From contig JAKJDA010000113.1 of assembly GCA_022706165.1 (NCBI GenBank), forward strand, positions 2,000 to 8,169: 6,170 nucleotides of DNA, written 5' to 3'. Position numbers and translations under genes: made by a program. Numbering within the stretch: the first letter of the stretch is position 1; each line of letters begins with the position of its first letter. Shown one piece after another: positions 1-6,170 of this stretch. A model generated the notes under the pieces. It searched no databases. It worked only from the letters and a program-made list of their open reading frames with translations, and had not been told where the DNA came from. The DNA is from Candidatus Hydrogenedentota bacterium (GTDB lineage: Bacteria; Hydrogenedentota; Hydrogenedentia; Hydrogenedentales; SLHB01).

Positions 1-357
1 CTGTCCCTTGGGGGCCACCTCCGGCCCTCGAAGGCCCAACGCGTTCGTGCTGAACGCAAAATCGATGCTGTCGCCCTCGGGCGAAGTTCCCGTGACGCGC
101 AGACCGCGCAGGTTTGGCTTGAGCGCCCAGAACAGATACGGATCAAACGTAGCGGCCTCGTTGATTGCAGGCACGCCGAGCACTTCCATCGTGCGTCGCC
201 ATGCGCCCAGCGTTCGGTCATCAAGCGAAGGGACAACAAGTCGCGCGGCGCCCTCGATCAATGCGGCAAACGCGACAAGGATGACGATCCAAACTGCCGC
301 GACGCGCCCCCACATTCGCCCGCTTGGCCGTTGCGCCCGGGTGGTCTCGGCGGCCAT
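1..357 (-). CDS. Membrane-anchored protein, probable SGNH/GDSL-type hydrolase (partial, C-terminus outside window)
   Basis: The gene opens with ATG at 357 and reads in frame to the window edge, giving 119 residues. Seen: a short basic N-terminus, one hydrophobic segment at about residues 18-34 ending in Glu35, then a linker. After that come FDPYLFWALKPN (71-82) and TNALGLRGPE (104-113). That spacing (Asp-Pro, aromatic, Lys-Pro-Asn, then Thr-Asn-x-x-Gly-x-Arg) is typical of the stretch just before the Gly-Asp-Ser block of membrane-anchored SGNH hydrolases. Such proteins act outside the cytoplasmic membrane as esterases or acyltransferases on glycans or lipids. The catalytic Ser, Asp and His lie beyond the window, so activity is not shown. 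The start overlaps the stop of the radical SAM gene by one base (TGATG), implying translational coupling; a GTG directly upstream, at 360, is an alternative start. The substrate cannot be read from the sequence. Confidence 0.7.
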   Translation of the reverse strand, partial: MAAETTRAQRPSGRMWGRVAAVWIVILVAFAALIEGAARLVVPSLDDRTLGAWRRTMEVLGVPAINEAATFDPYLFWALKPNLRGLRVTGTSPEGDSIDFAFSTNALGLRGPEVAPKGQ

Positions 358-1796
358 CACCCAAAGATTCCCTTCGTCACGCGCGCCGCGAAAATAGGCA
401 GATACAACGGCAACAGATGCGGTTTGGGGTAGTCACGTACAATCCGCGCCACACGGCGCGGGTTGAGAAAGAAACGCCGGTTGGCCCTTCGCTGATACGC
501 AAACAACACATTGTCCGGCAGTTCAGTGAGATTGACGCGAATATACGTGAACGTCGCGTCCCTATAGTCAAGCCCCGCGAGTTTCTCGGGATGCTGCCGC
601 TCGACCATGCGATAAAGCTCCGTGTTGGGATACGGCACGACCGTCAAGAACGTAGCCAGATGGAGCCTCGATTCGCAAGCCGTATCGATGGTTTGCTGCA
701 ATTCGTCCTCGGTCTCGGTAGGAAAACCGAGCATCACGAAACCGAACGTGAGCAGCCCCAGGCGCGCGGCCTCCTCAAGATTGCCGAGGAAGCGCGGAAT
801 GTCGAGACGCTTGCCCGTATATTCCTGCAAACGCGGCGATCCTGTTTCCAGCGGAAACGCGCAAAAATACAGCCCCGCATCATGCAAGGCCGCAAAAAGA
901 TCGGGCGTCGCGGCATCCGCGCGAATGCCGTTGGGCAGGGCCATCGCGATTGCCCCAAGACGCTGCGTGACGAGGCGGCATATCTCGAAAACGCGGTCGT
1001 GGTCGTCCGTGAACGTATCGTCGAGAAACTCAATCTCGTCCACGCCGTAGTCGCGCCGGTAATGTTCGATCTCCGCGACAACGCGTTCGGGAGAATGCGC
1101 GCGATGGCGTTTCCCAAAAATCTTGTGGCACCAAATGCAGTGATATGGACAGCCCCGACTCGTGACCATCGAGATGTAGCGCCGACGCGGAATGGGCGGC
1201 ATCGACTGTTGCTTCCAATATGCCTGCACATGGATGAGGTCGTACGCGGGCATCGGCAACATGTCCAGATCGTCGATGAGCGGCGTGAGCCCTGGGTTGC
1301 GCACAATCTCTCCGCTGGCATCGCGCCACATCAATCCTGGGATATGACCAAGATTGCCACGGTCGAAGTCCGCTTGAAACAAGCTATCGAAGGCAATCTC
1401 GCCTTCGCCCGCGACAGCGGCATCCGCACAGTTGCCGTCGAGCGCCCGCATCTCCGCCGCGCTGACATGCGGTCCGCCCAGCACGAGAAAGGCCTTGGGC
1501 AACCCTTCCCGAATGCGCCGCGTCACCAACGGCAGCGCATACGCCGCCGAACTAAACGCGCCAAGGCCCACCACATCCGCTCCGAATGCAACGGCTTGCC
1601 GCGCCAACTCCTCGTACGTGCAGTTGGTCAGACGTTGATCGACGATCCGGATATCCAGATCGTGTCTTGATCGCACGTATGCCGCGAGATACAGCAGCCC
1701 GATAGGCGGCGTCGTGAGTGGATACAGCGCAGGGCGCCGCCCCACGCTGGCCAAAAAAAGTCGCCATCGTTTTTTAGGTGCGCTGCTCATCGCCAC
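357..1796 (-). CDS. B12-binding-domain radical SAM protein
   Basis: This is a 479-residue protein. Residues 1 to about 170 form a Rossmann-like region of the cobalamin-binding type: PIGLLYLAAYVRSR at 31-44, IVDQR at 51-55, LGGPH at 106-110, GEGE at 130-133. The radical SAM domain begins near residue 205. Its cluster motif SRGCPYHCIWC (213-223) supplies Cys216, Cys220 and Cys223 in C-x3-C-x2-C spacing for the 4Fe-4S centre that cleaves S-adenosylmethionine. EFLDDTF (256-262) and ETGS (317-320) are further conserved strands. The classical DxHxxG cobalamin motif is absent, as in many members, so bound B12 is probable but not proven. Family members carry out methylations, cyclisations and rearrangements on lipids, pigments and natural products; the substrate here is unknown. 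The start is either GTG at 1796 (GGAG at 1805-1802, 5 bases away) or ATG at 1790, which forms an ATGA overlap with the upstream stop and gives 477 residues. The neighbours suggest an envelope glycan or lipid substrate. Confidence 0.9.
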   Translation of the reverse strand: MAMSSAPKKRWRLFLASVGRRPALYPLTTPPIGLLYLAAYVRSRHDLDIRIVDQRLTNCTYEELARQAVAFGADVVGLGAFSSAAYALPLVTRRIREGLPKAFLVLGGPHVSAAEMRALDGNCADAAVAGEGEIAFDSLFQADFDRGNLGHIPGLMWRDASGEIVRNPGLTPLIDDLDMLPMPAYDLIHVQAYWKQQSMPPIPRRRYISMVTSRGCPYHCIWCHKIFGKRHRAHSPERVVAEIEHYRRDYGVDEIEFLDDTFTDDHDRVFEICRLVTQRLGAIAMALPNGIRADAATPDLFAALHDAGLYFCAFPLETGSPRLQEYTGKRLDIPRFLGNLEEAARLGLLTFGFVMLGFPTETEDELQQTIDTACESRLHLATFLTVVPYPNTELYRMVERQHPEKLAGLDYRDATFTYIRVNLTELPDNVLFAYQRRANRRFFLNPRRVARIVRDYPKPHLLPLYLPIFAARVTKGIFG

Positions 1797-4039
1797 GATG
1801 ACTCCGTCGCCGCCTGCGGACGATTCCCCTCGACACGAATAAGCTGTTCACGCGCCCACGCCAATTCCGGGTCAAGCGCAAGGGCCCGGCGAAATGCGCG
1901 GGCCGCGTCCTCGGCGCGATTCGCCCGCACCAGCGCGAGGCCCAGCGCGGCCTGGAGAGACGCGCTGTCCGGCGACGCTGCAAGCGCTTCCCGAAGCGTC
2001 GCGATCGCCTCGTCTTCACGTTTTTTCGCACACAACAAGGCCGCGAACTGCATGCGCTCCGTTTGGCACGTTGGACACAGAGCCGCCGCCTGCGCATAGG
2101 CCTCGATAGCGTCGACGGTCTGCCCCAACGCCGCATAGCCCTTGGCCAGCGCTTGATATGCCGCACGACGCCCCTCCGGGCATATCTCGGAAAAACGCCG
2201 CAAACACGCCAAACCAAACACAACTTCGCGTGTCGCAGAAAGCCCAGGTTCCGTCAACAAAGCAGGAGGCCACGCCGCCGGGTCCTTGGCGAAGGCGTTG
2301 TCAAGCGCCTTGGCGAAAGGTTGCACGAACTTGTCCCCCACATCGAAATACGCCCAATCGAACGTTGGCCCGGCAGAACGAGCCTGCTCGCAAACGTCCA
2401 TCGCCGCATCGTATTGTCCGTCAAGCGCCAGCGCACGCGCAAGGTTCGTGTACGCGGCAAAGCAACCCGGATCGGCGTCGATCGCCCCGCGGTATTCGGC
2501 GATCGCGTCCTGTGTTTTGCCCAGTTTGCTGAACGATAACCCCCGATCGAAATGCCAGAAGCAACGATCGTCTTGCGCGTCGTAGGGCACAAACGGGTAG
2601 CTGCACACGGCATACGCCAACCCGCCCCCGGCAATGCAACCCGCCGCAAGAACATACCGGCGCGCCATGCCAAACGACGCAACGCAACATAGACCGTACG
2701 CCCCGAAAAGAATCAGAAACGGCGCTAACGGCGCGCGGAATTGCGCGTTCACAAAAAAAGGAACATAGCCCAAAAAATACACCGCAACAAAAACCAGAAG
2801 CAGCAACGGCAACGCCGCTTCTCGATCCGCAAGACGCCGGCGTTCTTGCCCGATAAACAGAACGCTCCCCAAGAGAAAGATCGTCAATAGCGCCGGAAAA
2901 TCGCCTGGAATCCGCCTCAGAACGGCTGAATGCGCGCGGTCGATCTCAACGGCCTTGTTGTGGCGCCATTCCACCGGCCCCCAGAACATCAATGCCTTTT
3001 TCAGCGTCAGGCGCAACGCATCCTTCGGGCGTTCGCGGATATAGTCAAGCGCCTTGTCCCGGAAAAAATCCGAGAGATCGCGCACCGACATCGTTCTGCC
3101 AAACTTCTTGCCAAGCACATGCCGCATCTCGATGAACTCATAACATGCGCCGTTGCCGCCGTACTCGGGATAATCCCACGAAAATACGCCCGTGGCCTTC
3201 GGGTTATTGCCGATGAAAAAATTGATGCCGCCGACAGGGGCCATGATCACCCAGTTGCCCGACGCCCAATAATTGCGCGCCTGCGCGGGCAATACGCCGA
3301 GGGCATATCCCGCCAGAAATAGCGCAGGCGCGACGAGGAATCGCCTCGAACGAAGCCGCCGCCACTCAAGCGATCCCAGCCATAGCGCCGCCACCGGCAA
3401 AAACGCAAGCGTCACCGGACCCGTGAGTGCAAGTAGCCCCATGACTACGCCCGCGGCGAAACCCCAGCCCGACTTGTGTGCGAACAGCCATTGTTGCAGC
3501 GCCAGAAACAACAAAAGCGCAAAAAAAATCATCAACACAACGGCGTGCAATTCGCCCTCGTTGTAGATAAGCGCCCAATACACCGCCATGCCAAACGCGG
3601 AGAGAATCGCGGGCGCACGGCCGAACATCCGACGGGCGAGAAAAAAAACCAGGACCGCATTGACGAGGCCCAGCCCCATCTGCGCCGCATACGCGCCCAG
3701 ATAGCTGCCGCGCGTCAGCAGATACGCCAACGCTAGAAAATGCGGATACGCCGGCGGTCGCATGAAGGGTTCATTCGCCGGCTGCCCAGGACCGTACTGA
3801 TCCGGCACGGCATCGGCGGGATAGAATCCCGTCAGCGCGCGCGCCCAGTCGTCATGAAACGCCGGGTCTATCGCCGGAAGCGAAAAATAAGGACTCTGCT
3901 CAAGCTCGTGTAAATAGGCGACGCGCAGCCCCGCGCCGATGAGCAGAATGGCGCCCAGGGCAAACGCGTCGATCCCGATCCTTCGACGCGTGCGGTCGCC
4001 GGACAAACCCGGCGGATCGCCCTGGACTACTTCGTGCAT
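1787..4039 (-). CDS. GT-C membrane glycosyltransferase (GT39/ArnT-like) with C-terminal TPR domain
   Basis: This is a 750-residue fusion. Residues 24 to about 480 hold roughly ten hydrophobic segments (clear ones near 24-43, 117-136, 165-184, 193-220, 233-252, 408-430, 438-457, 461-480). The first outside loop carries [14 protein letters not shown] (56-69), the acidic site expected of C-family transferases, followed by MRPPAYP (93-99). ARNY (254-257) and [15 protein letters not shown] (270-284) are typical of bacterial members. Such enzymes move a sugar from a polyprenyl-phosphate donor to a lipid, glycan or protein on the outer face of the membrane. Residues 490-740 carry about five TPRs (about 491-524, 525-558, 623-657, 659-692, 693-727) with a divergent stretch at 560-620. 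The TPR part should be periplasmic and could hold an acceptor protein or partner. The start overlaps pdxJ by 13 bases with no clear ribosome binding site, so translation probably depends on pdxJ. Donor and acceptor are unknown. Confidence 0.88.
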   Translation of the reverse strand: MHEVVQGDPPGLSGDRTRRRIGIDAFALGAILLIGAGLRVAYLHELEQSPYFSLPAIDPAFHDDWARALTGFYPADAVPDQYGPGQPANEPFMRPPAYPHFLALAYLLTRGSYLGAYAAQMGLGLVNAVLVFFLARRMFGRAPAILSAFGMAVYWALIYNEGELHAVVLMIFFALLLFLALQQWLFAHKSGWGFAAGVVMGLLALTGPVTLAFLPVAALWLGSLEWRRLRSRRFLVAPALFLAGYALGVLPAQARNYWASGNWVIMAPVGGINFFIGNNPKATGVFSWDYPEYGGNGACYEFIEMRHVLGKKFGRTMSVRDLSDFFRDKALDYIRERPKDALRLTLKKALMFWGPVEWRHNKAVEIDRAHSAVLRRIPGDFPALLTIFLLGSVLFIGQERRRLADREAALPLLLLVFVAVYFLGYVPFFVNAQFRAPLAPFLILFGAYGLCCVASFGMARRYVLAAGCIAGGGLAYAVCSYPFVPYDAQDDRCFWHFDRGLSFSKLGKTQDAIAEYRGAIDADPGCFAAYTNLARALALDGQYDAAMDVCEQARSAGPTFDWAYFDVGDKFVQPFAKALDNAFAKDPAAWPPALLTEPGLSATREVVFGLACLRRFSEICPEGRRAAYQALAKGYAALGQTVDAIEAYAQAAALCPTCQTERMQFAALLCAKKREDEAIATLREALAASPDSASLQAALGLALVRANRAEDAARAFRRALALDPELAWAREQLIRVEGNRPQAATESSWR

Positions 4040-4749
4040 TCGCGCAGAATATCGAGTATCTCGGCAACGGCCGCGTGCAAACCCAGGAACACGGCCCGCG
4101 AGATAATGCTGTGCCCAATATTCACTTCATTGAGCCCCGGTATCGCCGCCACCGGACGCAGATTGCGCACCGTCAGACCATGCCCCGCGTTGAACACAAG
4201 GCCGCTGTTGACGGCGCGACGCGCGGCCTGCACGAGGCGTTCGAGCTCATTATAGCGATCCAGATCGTCGGCGTTGGCATACGCGCCCGTGTGCAACTCA
4301 ACGAAGTTCGCGCCCGTTTCAGCGCTCGCCTCCACTTGGTCCAGATCGGGATCAATGAACATGCTCACCTTGATCCCGTCATCACGAAAACCCTTCACGA
4401 CCTCCGTCAAGCGATCGACCTGCCCAGCGACATCGAGCCCGCCCTCCGTCGTGACCTCGCGCCGGTTCTCGGGCACCAGGCACACGACTTCCGGTTTGAC
4501 GCAATGCGCAATGGCAATAATGTCATCGGTTGCCGCCATCTCGAGGTTGAGACGCACCTGCAACACATCGCGCAACTGCCGCACATCGGCGTCATGAATA
4601 TGCCGCCGATCTTGACGCAAATGCACCGTGATCTGATGCGCCCCCGCGAGTTCACAGACCTTCGCCGCCGCGATAAGGTCCGGCTCCTTCCCCTTACGCG
4701 CCTCGCGCAACGTGGCGACATGATCAATATTCACGCCCAATTCAATCAT
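4027..4749 (-). CDS. pdxJ: Pyridoxine 5'-phosphate synthase PdxJ
   Basis: This 240-residue cytoplasmic TIM-barrel enzyme condenses 3-amino-2-oxopropyl phosphate with 1-deoxy-D-xylulose 5-phosphate to form pyridoxine 5'-phosphate, the last ring-closing step of DXP-dependent vitamin B6 synthesis. The sequence is full length and close to family consensus: [14 protein letters not shown] (5-18), [11 protein letters not shown] (41-51), NLEMA (68-72), [16 protein letters not shown] (91-106), FIDPD (131-135), ELHTGAYA (151-158), NAGHGL (187-192) and [11 protein letters not shown] (210-220). His43, Glu70 and His190 match the catalytic His, Glu and His known from the E. coli enzyme. The frame is open further upstream to an ATG at 4806. 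I chose ATG at 4749 because family members begin just before GVNIDH and because GAGGAAGG sits 6 bases before it. The gene heads an overlapping run of envelope-type genes, an unusual partner set for pdxJ, and overlaps the next start by 13 bases. Confidence 0.97.
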   Translation of the reverse strand: MIELGVNIDHVATLREARKGKEPDLIAAAKVCELAGAHQITVHLRQDRRHIHDADVRQLRDVLQVRLNLEMAATDDIIAIAHCVKPEVVCLVPENRREVTTEGGLDVAGQVDRLTEVVKGFRDDGIKVSMFIDPDLDQVEASAETGANFVELHTGAYANADDLDRYNELERLVQAARRAVNSGLVFNAGHGLTVRNLRPVAAIPGLNEVNIGHSIISRAVFLGLHAAVAEILDILRECTK

Positions 4750-4755
4750 CGTGAA

Positions 4756-4763
4756 CCTTCCTC
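4756..4763 (-). promoter_or_regulatory. Strong Shine-Dalgarno site of pdxJ
   Basis: Read on the minus strand this is GAGGAAGG, six bases before ATG at 4749. It fixes the pdxJ start at residue 20 of the longer open frame. It is the only strong ribosome binding site in the pdxJ-to-SGNH run, whose later genes appear to rely on overlap coupling. Confidence 0.8.
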
Positions 4764-4811
4764 TCGGTGTACGCCGCGTCATGCCCGTCCGTGCAATGAT
4801 TTCCACGGCCT

Positions 4812-4841
4812 ATCGTATCACGGACCTTTCCCCCGCTCCAA
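4812..4841 (-). promoter_or_regulatory. Weak candidate promoter for pdxJ and the genes behind it
   Basis: On the minus strand TTGGAG (4841-4836) and TACGAT (4817-4812) are separated by 18 bases. The match to sigma70 consensus is modest (3/6 and 4/6). A transcript would begin near 4805 and leave an untranslated leader of about 55 bases before pdxJ. Read-through from tRNA-Val is an alternative, since no terminator with a T run is visible between them. Confidence 0.3.
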
Positions 4842-4870
4842 CGGGCGGAGGAGGTGGCAAAAGTGGAAGA

Positions 4871-4947
4871 TGGTGGGCGGTGGGTGATTCGAACACCCGA
4901 CCCTCTGCGTGTAAAGCAGATGCTCTAACCAACTGAGCTAACCGCCC
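4871..4947 (-). tRNA. tRNA-Val (anticodon UAC)
   Basis: This is a complete 77-base cloverleaf including an encoded CCA. The acceptor stem is GGGCGGT (4947-4941) paired with ACCGCCC (4881-4875), with discriminator A at 4874. The D-stem GCTC/GAGC has a nine-base loop holding the GG pair. The anticodon stem is TCTGC/GCAGA with loop TTTACAC; the anticodon TAC occupies 4913-4911. The variable loop is the ordinary five bases (GGGTC), and the T-arm GGGTG-TTCGAAT-CACCC pairs perfectly. It should read GUA and other valine codons by wobble. It lies 121 bases before pdxJ on the same strand. Confidence 0.97.
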
Positions 4948-4957
4948 GGAGAACGGC

Positions 4958-4987
4958 ATTGTAGCATCTGTGATTGGCGAGTGGCAA
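4958..4987 (-). promoter_or_regulatory. Sigma70-type promoter of tRNA-Val
   Basis: On the minus strand TTGCCA (4987-4982, 5/6 match to TTGACA) and TACAAT (4963-4958, 5/6 match to TATAAT) are separated by 18 bases. Initiation would fall near 4951, only about four bases before the mature tRNA 5' end, so RNase P would have a very short leader to remove. It is the best promoter match seen in the window. Confidence 0.65.
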
Positions 4988-5090
4988 CGGACGGACAAGG
5001 GCCCTCAGCGATCCCTAAAAGTGTGCCACGGGACTGTTCTTGGGTTGCGTCTCGGATCGGAAAAGTCGCGTAAGCATTTGATATGAAAGG

Positions 5091-5173
5091 TGGCGGAGGG
5101 TGGGGGACTCGAACCCCCAAGCCCGAAGGCGCCGGTTTTCAAGACCGGTGGATTACCATTATCCTAACCCTCC
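5091..5173 (-). tRNA. tRNA-Ser (anticodon UGA), atypical D-arm and short variable arm
   Basis: This is an 83-base gene including an encoded CCA. The acceptor stem is GGAGGGT (5173-5167) with ACCCTCC (5101-5095) and discriminator G at 5094. The anticodon stem CCGGT/ACCGG carries loop CTTGAAA, with anticodon TGA at 5141-5139. The T-arm GGGGG-TTCGAGT-CCCCC is perfect. The variable region (5131-5119) is 13 bases and folds as GCC-TTCG-GGC, a stable UUCG-capped hairpin; this class II feature and the discriminator G support serine. The D-arm is unlike common bacterial serine tRNAs: a 4-bp stem GGAT/ATCC with the seven-base loop AATGGTA, a pattern more usual in class I tRNAs such as glycine. It should read UCA and related serine codons. 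Confidence 0.93.
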
Positions 5174-5481
5174 GCGCCGAAAATCAGTCGGAAACGTTAT
5201 TGTAACGCATTTCAAGCAGCAAGGTCCCGTTTTTCGCAGCGCCACTCGAGGCTATGAAAAATACGCGATCCCAAACGATCACGTTGCAGTGCGCAGATTT
5301 TTTGCCGTCCCGTCGTTCGAACAAACCTTTCTTCTTTTGCACGCAGTAACTCTTCGTCGCCGCCCAGTATCCTGACCGATTCATCCTTCGCTTACATAGT
5401 CATGCGGAGATGGCGCCGCGCAGCGCCCGGTCTGTGCCACATGTTTTTTGATATCCAGCCCATGTGCAACCGGCTCCCGCG
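5174..5481. other. Gene-free interval between the GT4 gene and tRNA-Ser
   Basis: I see no convincing protein gene in these 308 bases. The middle part (about 5215-5400) is poorer in G+C than the flanks and has several A and T runs. Just past the GT4 stop lie two inverted repeats. One pairs 5435-5443 with 5461-5468 around a 17-base loop, with one bulged base. The other pairs GGCGC (5412-5416) with GCGCC (5423-5427). Neither is followed by a T run on the minus strand, so a classical intrinsic terminator is not shown. A 66-codon minus-strand frame (5184-5384) begins with an ATG directly abutting a GAAGG, too close to serve well as a ribosome binding site, and has no recognisable motif. Confidence 0.6.
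5199..5204 (-). promoter_or_regulatory. Candidate -10 element of tRNA-Ser
   Basis: On the minus strand this is TACAAT, the same hexamer as in the tRNA-Val promoter, ending 25 bases before the mature tRNA 5' end. No convincing -35 hexamer lies 16-18 bases further upstream. The element sits inside a small perfect inverted repeat (CGTTA-CAA-TAACG on the minus strand, 5207-5195). Confidence 0.4.
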
Positions 5482-6170
5482 TCAGACCGAATCCGGACGC
5501 CGGTTTTCGGAATAGGGTTGACGCCTTTTCCCGAAAATGCGCACGGATCGCCCCCCATCCATGCGCTCGCGCGCTTCTTCAAGGATGTCTGAAAAGAGCC
5601 GGGCGTATGCGGCGGCCATGGCATCGACGGAGTAGGCGCCCATGATCGATTCACGCGCCTGACCGGCAAGCCGCTGATAGCGATCCGGCTCGCGGATCAA
5701 CAGTGCAAGCCGTTCGGCCAGGCGCGCGGCGGAGGCGGCATCGTGCGGTTCAAGATAGCCATTCACGTCGGGTTGTACGAGTTCGCGCAACGCGCCGACA
5801 TCGGTGCTGATCACCGGCTTGCCCATCGCCAGGGTCTCGACGCCGGCAAAGGGAATGCCCTCGATGCGCGAGGTGATGACCAGCGCATTTACCGAGGCAA
5901 GAAGCTCCCCCACATTCTGCACAAGACCCGGCAGCACGAAATGGTCCTTGAGTCCCGTCTCGACAATGGCCCGTTCCGTATCGGCGCGCAAGGGGCCATC
6001 GCCCGCCATCACAAAATGGACGGGAACGGGCAGAACATATCCGGCGAGTTCACGCGCCATTTCCACGAAGATCCTCGGTTGTTTTTCTTCAGAAAACCGT
6101 CCCAGAAAACACGCCAAAAACGTCCCCTCGGGAATGCCCTGCGCGCGGCGGAAGGCGCTGGAATCGAAAC
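5482..6170 (-). CDS. GT4-family glycosyltransferase (partial, N-terminus outside window)
   Basis: The frame is open from the window edge to TGA at 5484-5482, giving 228 visible residues numbered here from the first whole codon at 6168. This is the C-terminal, nucleotide-sugar-binding half of a GT-B fold enzyme. FLGRFSEEKQP (21-31) is the usual entry to the second domain, AGDGPLR (55-61) follows, and SRIEGIPFAGVETLAMG (100-116) holds the E-x7-E pair Glu103 and Glu111 expected to contact the donor. KPVISTDVGALREL (117-130) completes the family signature. Such retaining enzymes act at the cytoplasmic face of the membrane, building exopolysaccharide, O-antigen or glycolipid; donor and acceptor cannot be told here. 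The last 25 or so residues form a basic Arg-rich tail. The coding frame continues above the TTG at 6117, so that codon is not the true start. About 300 bases separate it from tRNA-Ser, so it belongs to a different upstream unit. Confidence 0.92.
   Translation of the reverse strand, partial: FDSSAFRRAQGIPEGTFLACFLGRFSEEKQPRIFVEMARELAGYVLPVPVHFVMAGDGPLRADTERAIVETGLKDHFVLPGLVQNVGELLASVNALVITSRIEGIPFAGVETLAMGKPVISTDVGALRELVQPDVNGYLEPHDAASAARLAERLALLIREPDRYQRLAGQARESIMGAYSVDAMAAAYARLFSDILEEARERMDGGRSVRIFGKRRQPYSENRRPDSV

Noticed and set aside
324..1670. A 448-codon open frame on the plus strand opposite the radical SAM gene.
   Set aside because: It is antisense to a gene with clear family motifs, has no recognisable motif of its own, and is Arg/His rich in the way expected of a GC-rich shadow frame.
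4749..4806. A 19-residue N-terminal extension of PdxJ beginning at ATG 4806.
   Set aside because: The family begins just before GVNIDH, and a strong GAGGAAGG precedes the internal ATG at 4749.
4831..4850. A possible terminator hairpin (CCCG / CGGG) after tRNA-Val.
   Set aside because: The stem is four bases and no T run follows on the minus strand, so it cannot be called a terminator.
4075..4887. A 270-codon plus-strand open frame opposite pdxJ.
   Set aside because: pdxJ on the other strand is unambiguous; this frame has no family features and runs into the tRNA-Val gene.
4810..4998. A minus-strand 62-codon frame containing RLAQLVRASALHAEG, and plus-strand frames containing WAVGDSNTRP and MGDSNPQ.
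   Set aside because: These are conceptual translations of tRNA genes, a well-known class of false proteins; the tRNA cloverleafs explain the conservation.
4981..5029. Inverted repeat GTGGCA / TGCCAC in the gap between the two tRNAs.
   Set aside because: It is only six bases with a 37-base loop, no T run, and one arm overlaps the tRNA-Val -35; chance is the simpler reading.
5091..5173. Possibility that the odd serine tRNA is a selenocysteine tRNA.
   Set aside because: The anticodon is UGA (reading UCA), not UCA, and the acceptor stem and variable arm are far too short for selC.
5184..5384. A possible 66-residue small protein on the minus strand.
   Set aside because: The ribosome binding site is badly placed, there is no motif, it covers the likely tRNA-Ser -10 element, and it ends just before the tRNA. 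It is too weak to list as a gene.

Overview
This is a GC-rich bacterial window in which every supported gene lies on the minus strand, so transcription runs from high to low coordinates. Both tRNA genes carry an encoded CCA end. The protein types are a C-family membrane glycosyltransferase with a TPR tail, a cobalamin-type radical SAM protein, a membrane-anchored SGNH-type protein and a GT4 glycosyltransferase. Together they suggest a free-living bacterium with an elaborate envelope or exopolysaccharide programme, perhaps of the Planctomycetes/Hydrogenedentota/Lentisphaerae kind. The phylum is a guess from gene style, with no marker to prove it.

Layout in transcription order. (1) 6170-5482: the C-terminal half of a GT4 (GT-B fold) glycosyltransferase, whose N-terminus lies outside the window. 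(2) 5481-5174: about 300 bases with no convincing gene, holding two hairpins just after the GT4 stop and a likely -10 element in front of tRNA-Ser. (3) tRNA-Ser(UGA) with an unusual D-arm and a short variable arm, then a 143-base gap with a good sigma70-type promoter, then tRNA-Val(UAC). (4) pdxJ (pyridoxine 5'-phosphate synthase) with a strong ribosome binding site. (5) Three further genes that overlap one another end to start: a 750-residue C-family glycosyltransferase with periplasmic TPRs, a B12-binding-type radical SAM protein, and the first 119 residues of a membrane-anchored protein that looks like an SGNH/GDSL hydrolase.

The pdxJ-GT-C-radical SAM-SGNH run is almost certainly one transcriptional and translational unit, because its junctions overlap by 13, 4 (or 10) and 1 bases. 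pdxJ makes the vitamin B6 precursor. The other three look like a membrane-bound assembly and modification route for an envelope glycan, lipid or glycoprotein: sugar transfer from a polyprenyl carrier, a radical-based modification, and an esterase or acyltransferase step. That joint role is inference from gene order. I found no mobile element, CRISPR array, phage gene or defence system. The most distinctive items are the GT-C/TPR fusion within a coupled cassette and the odd serine tRNA.
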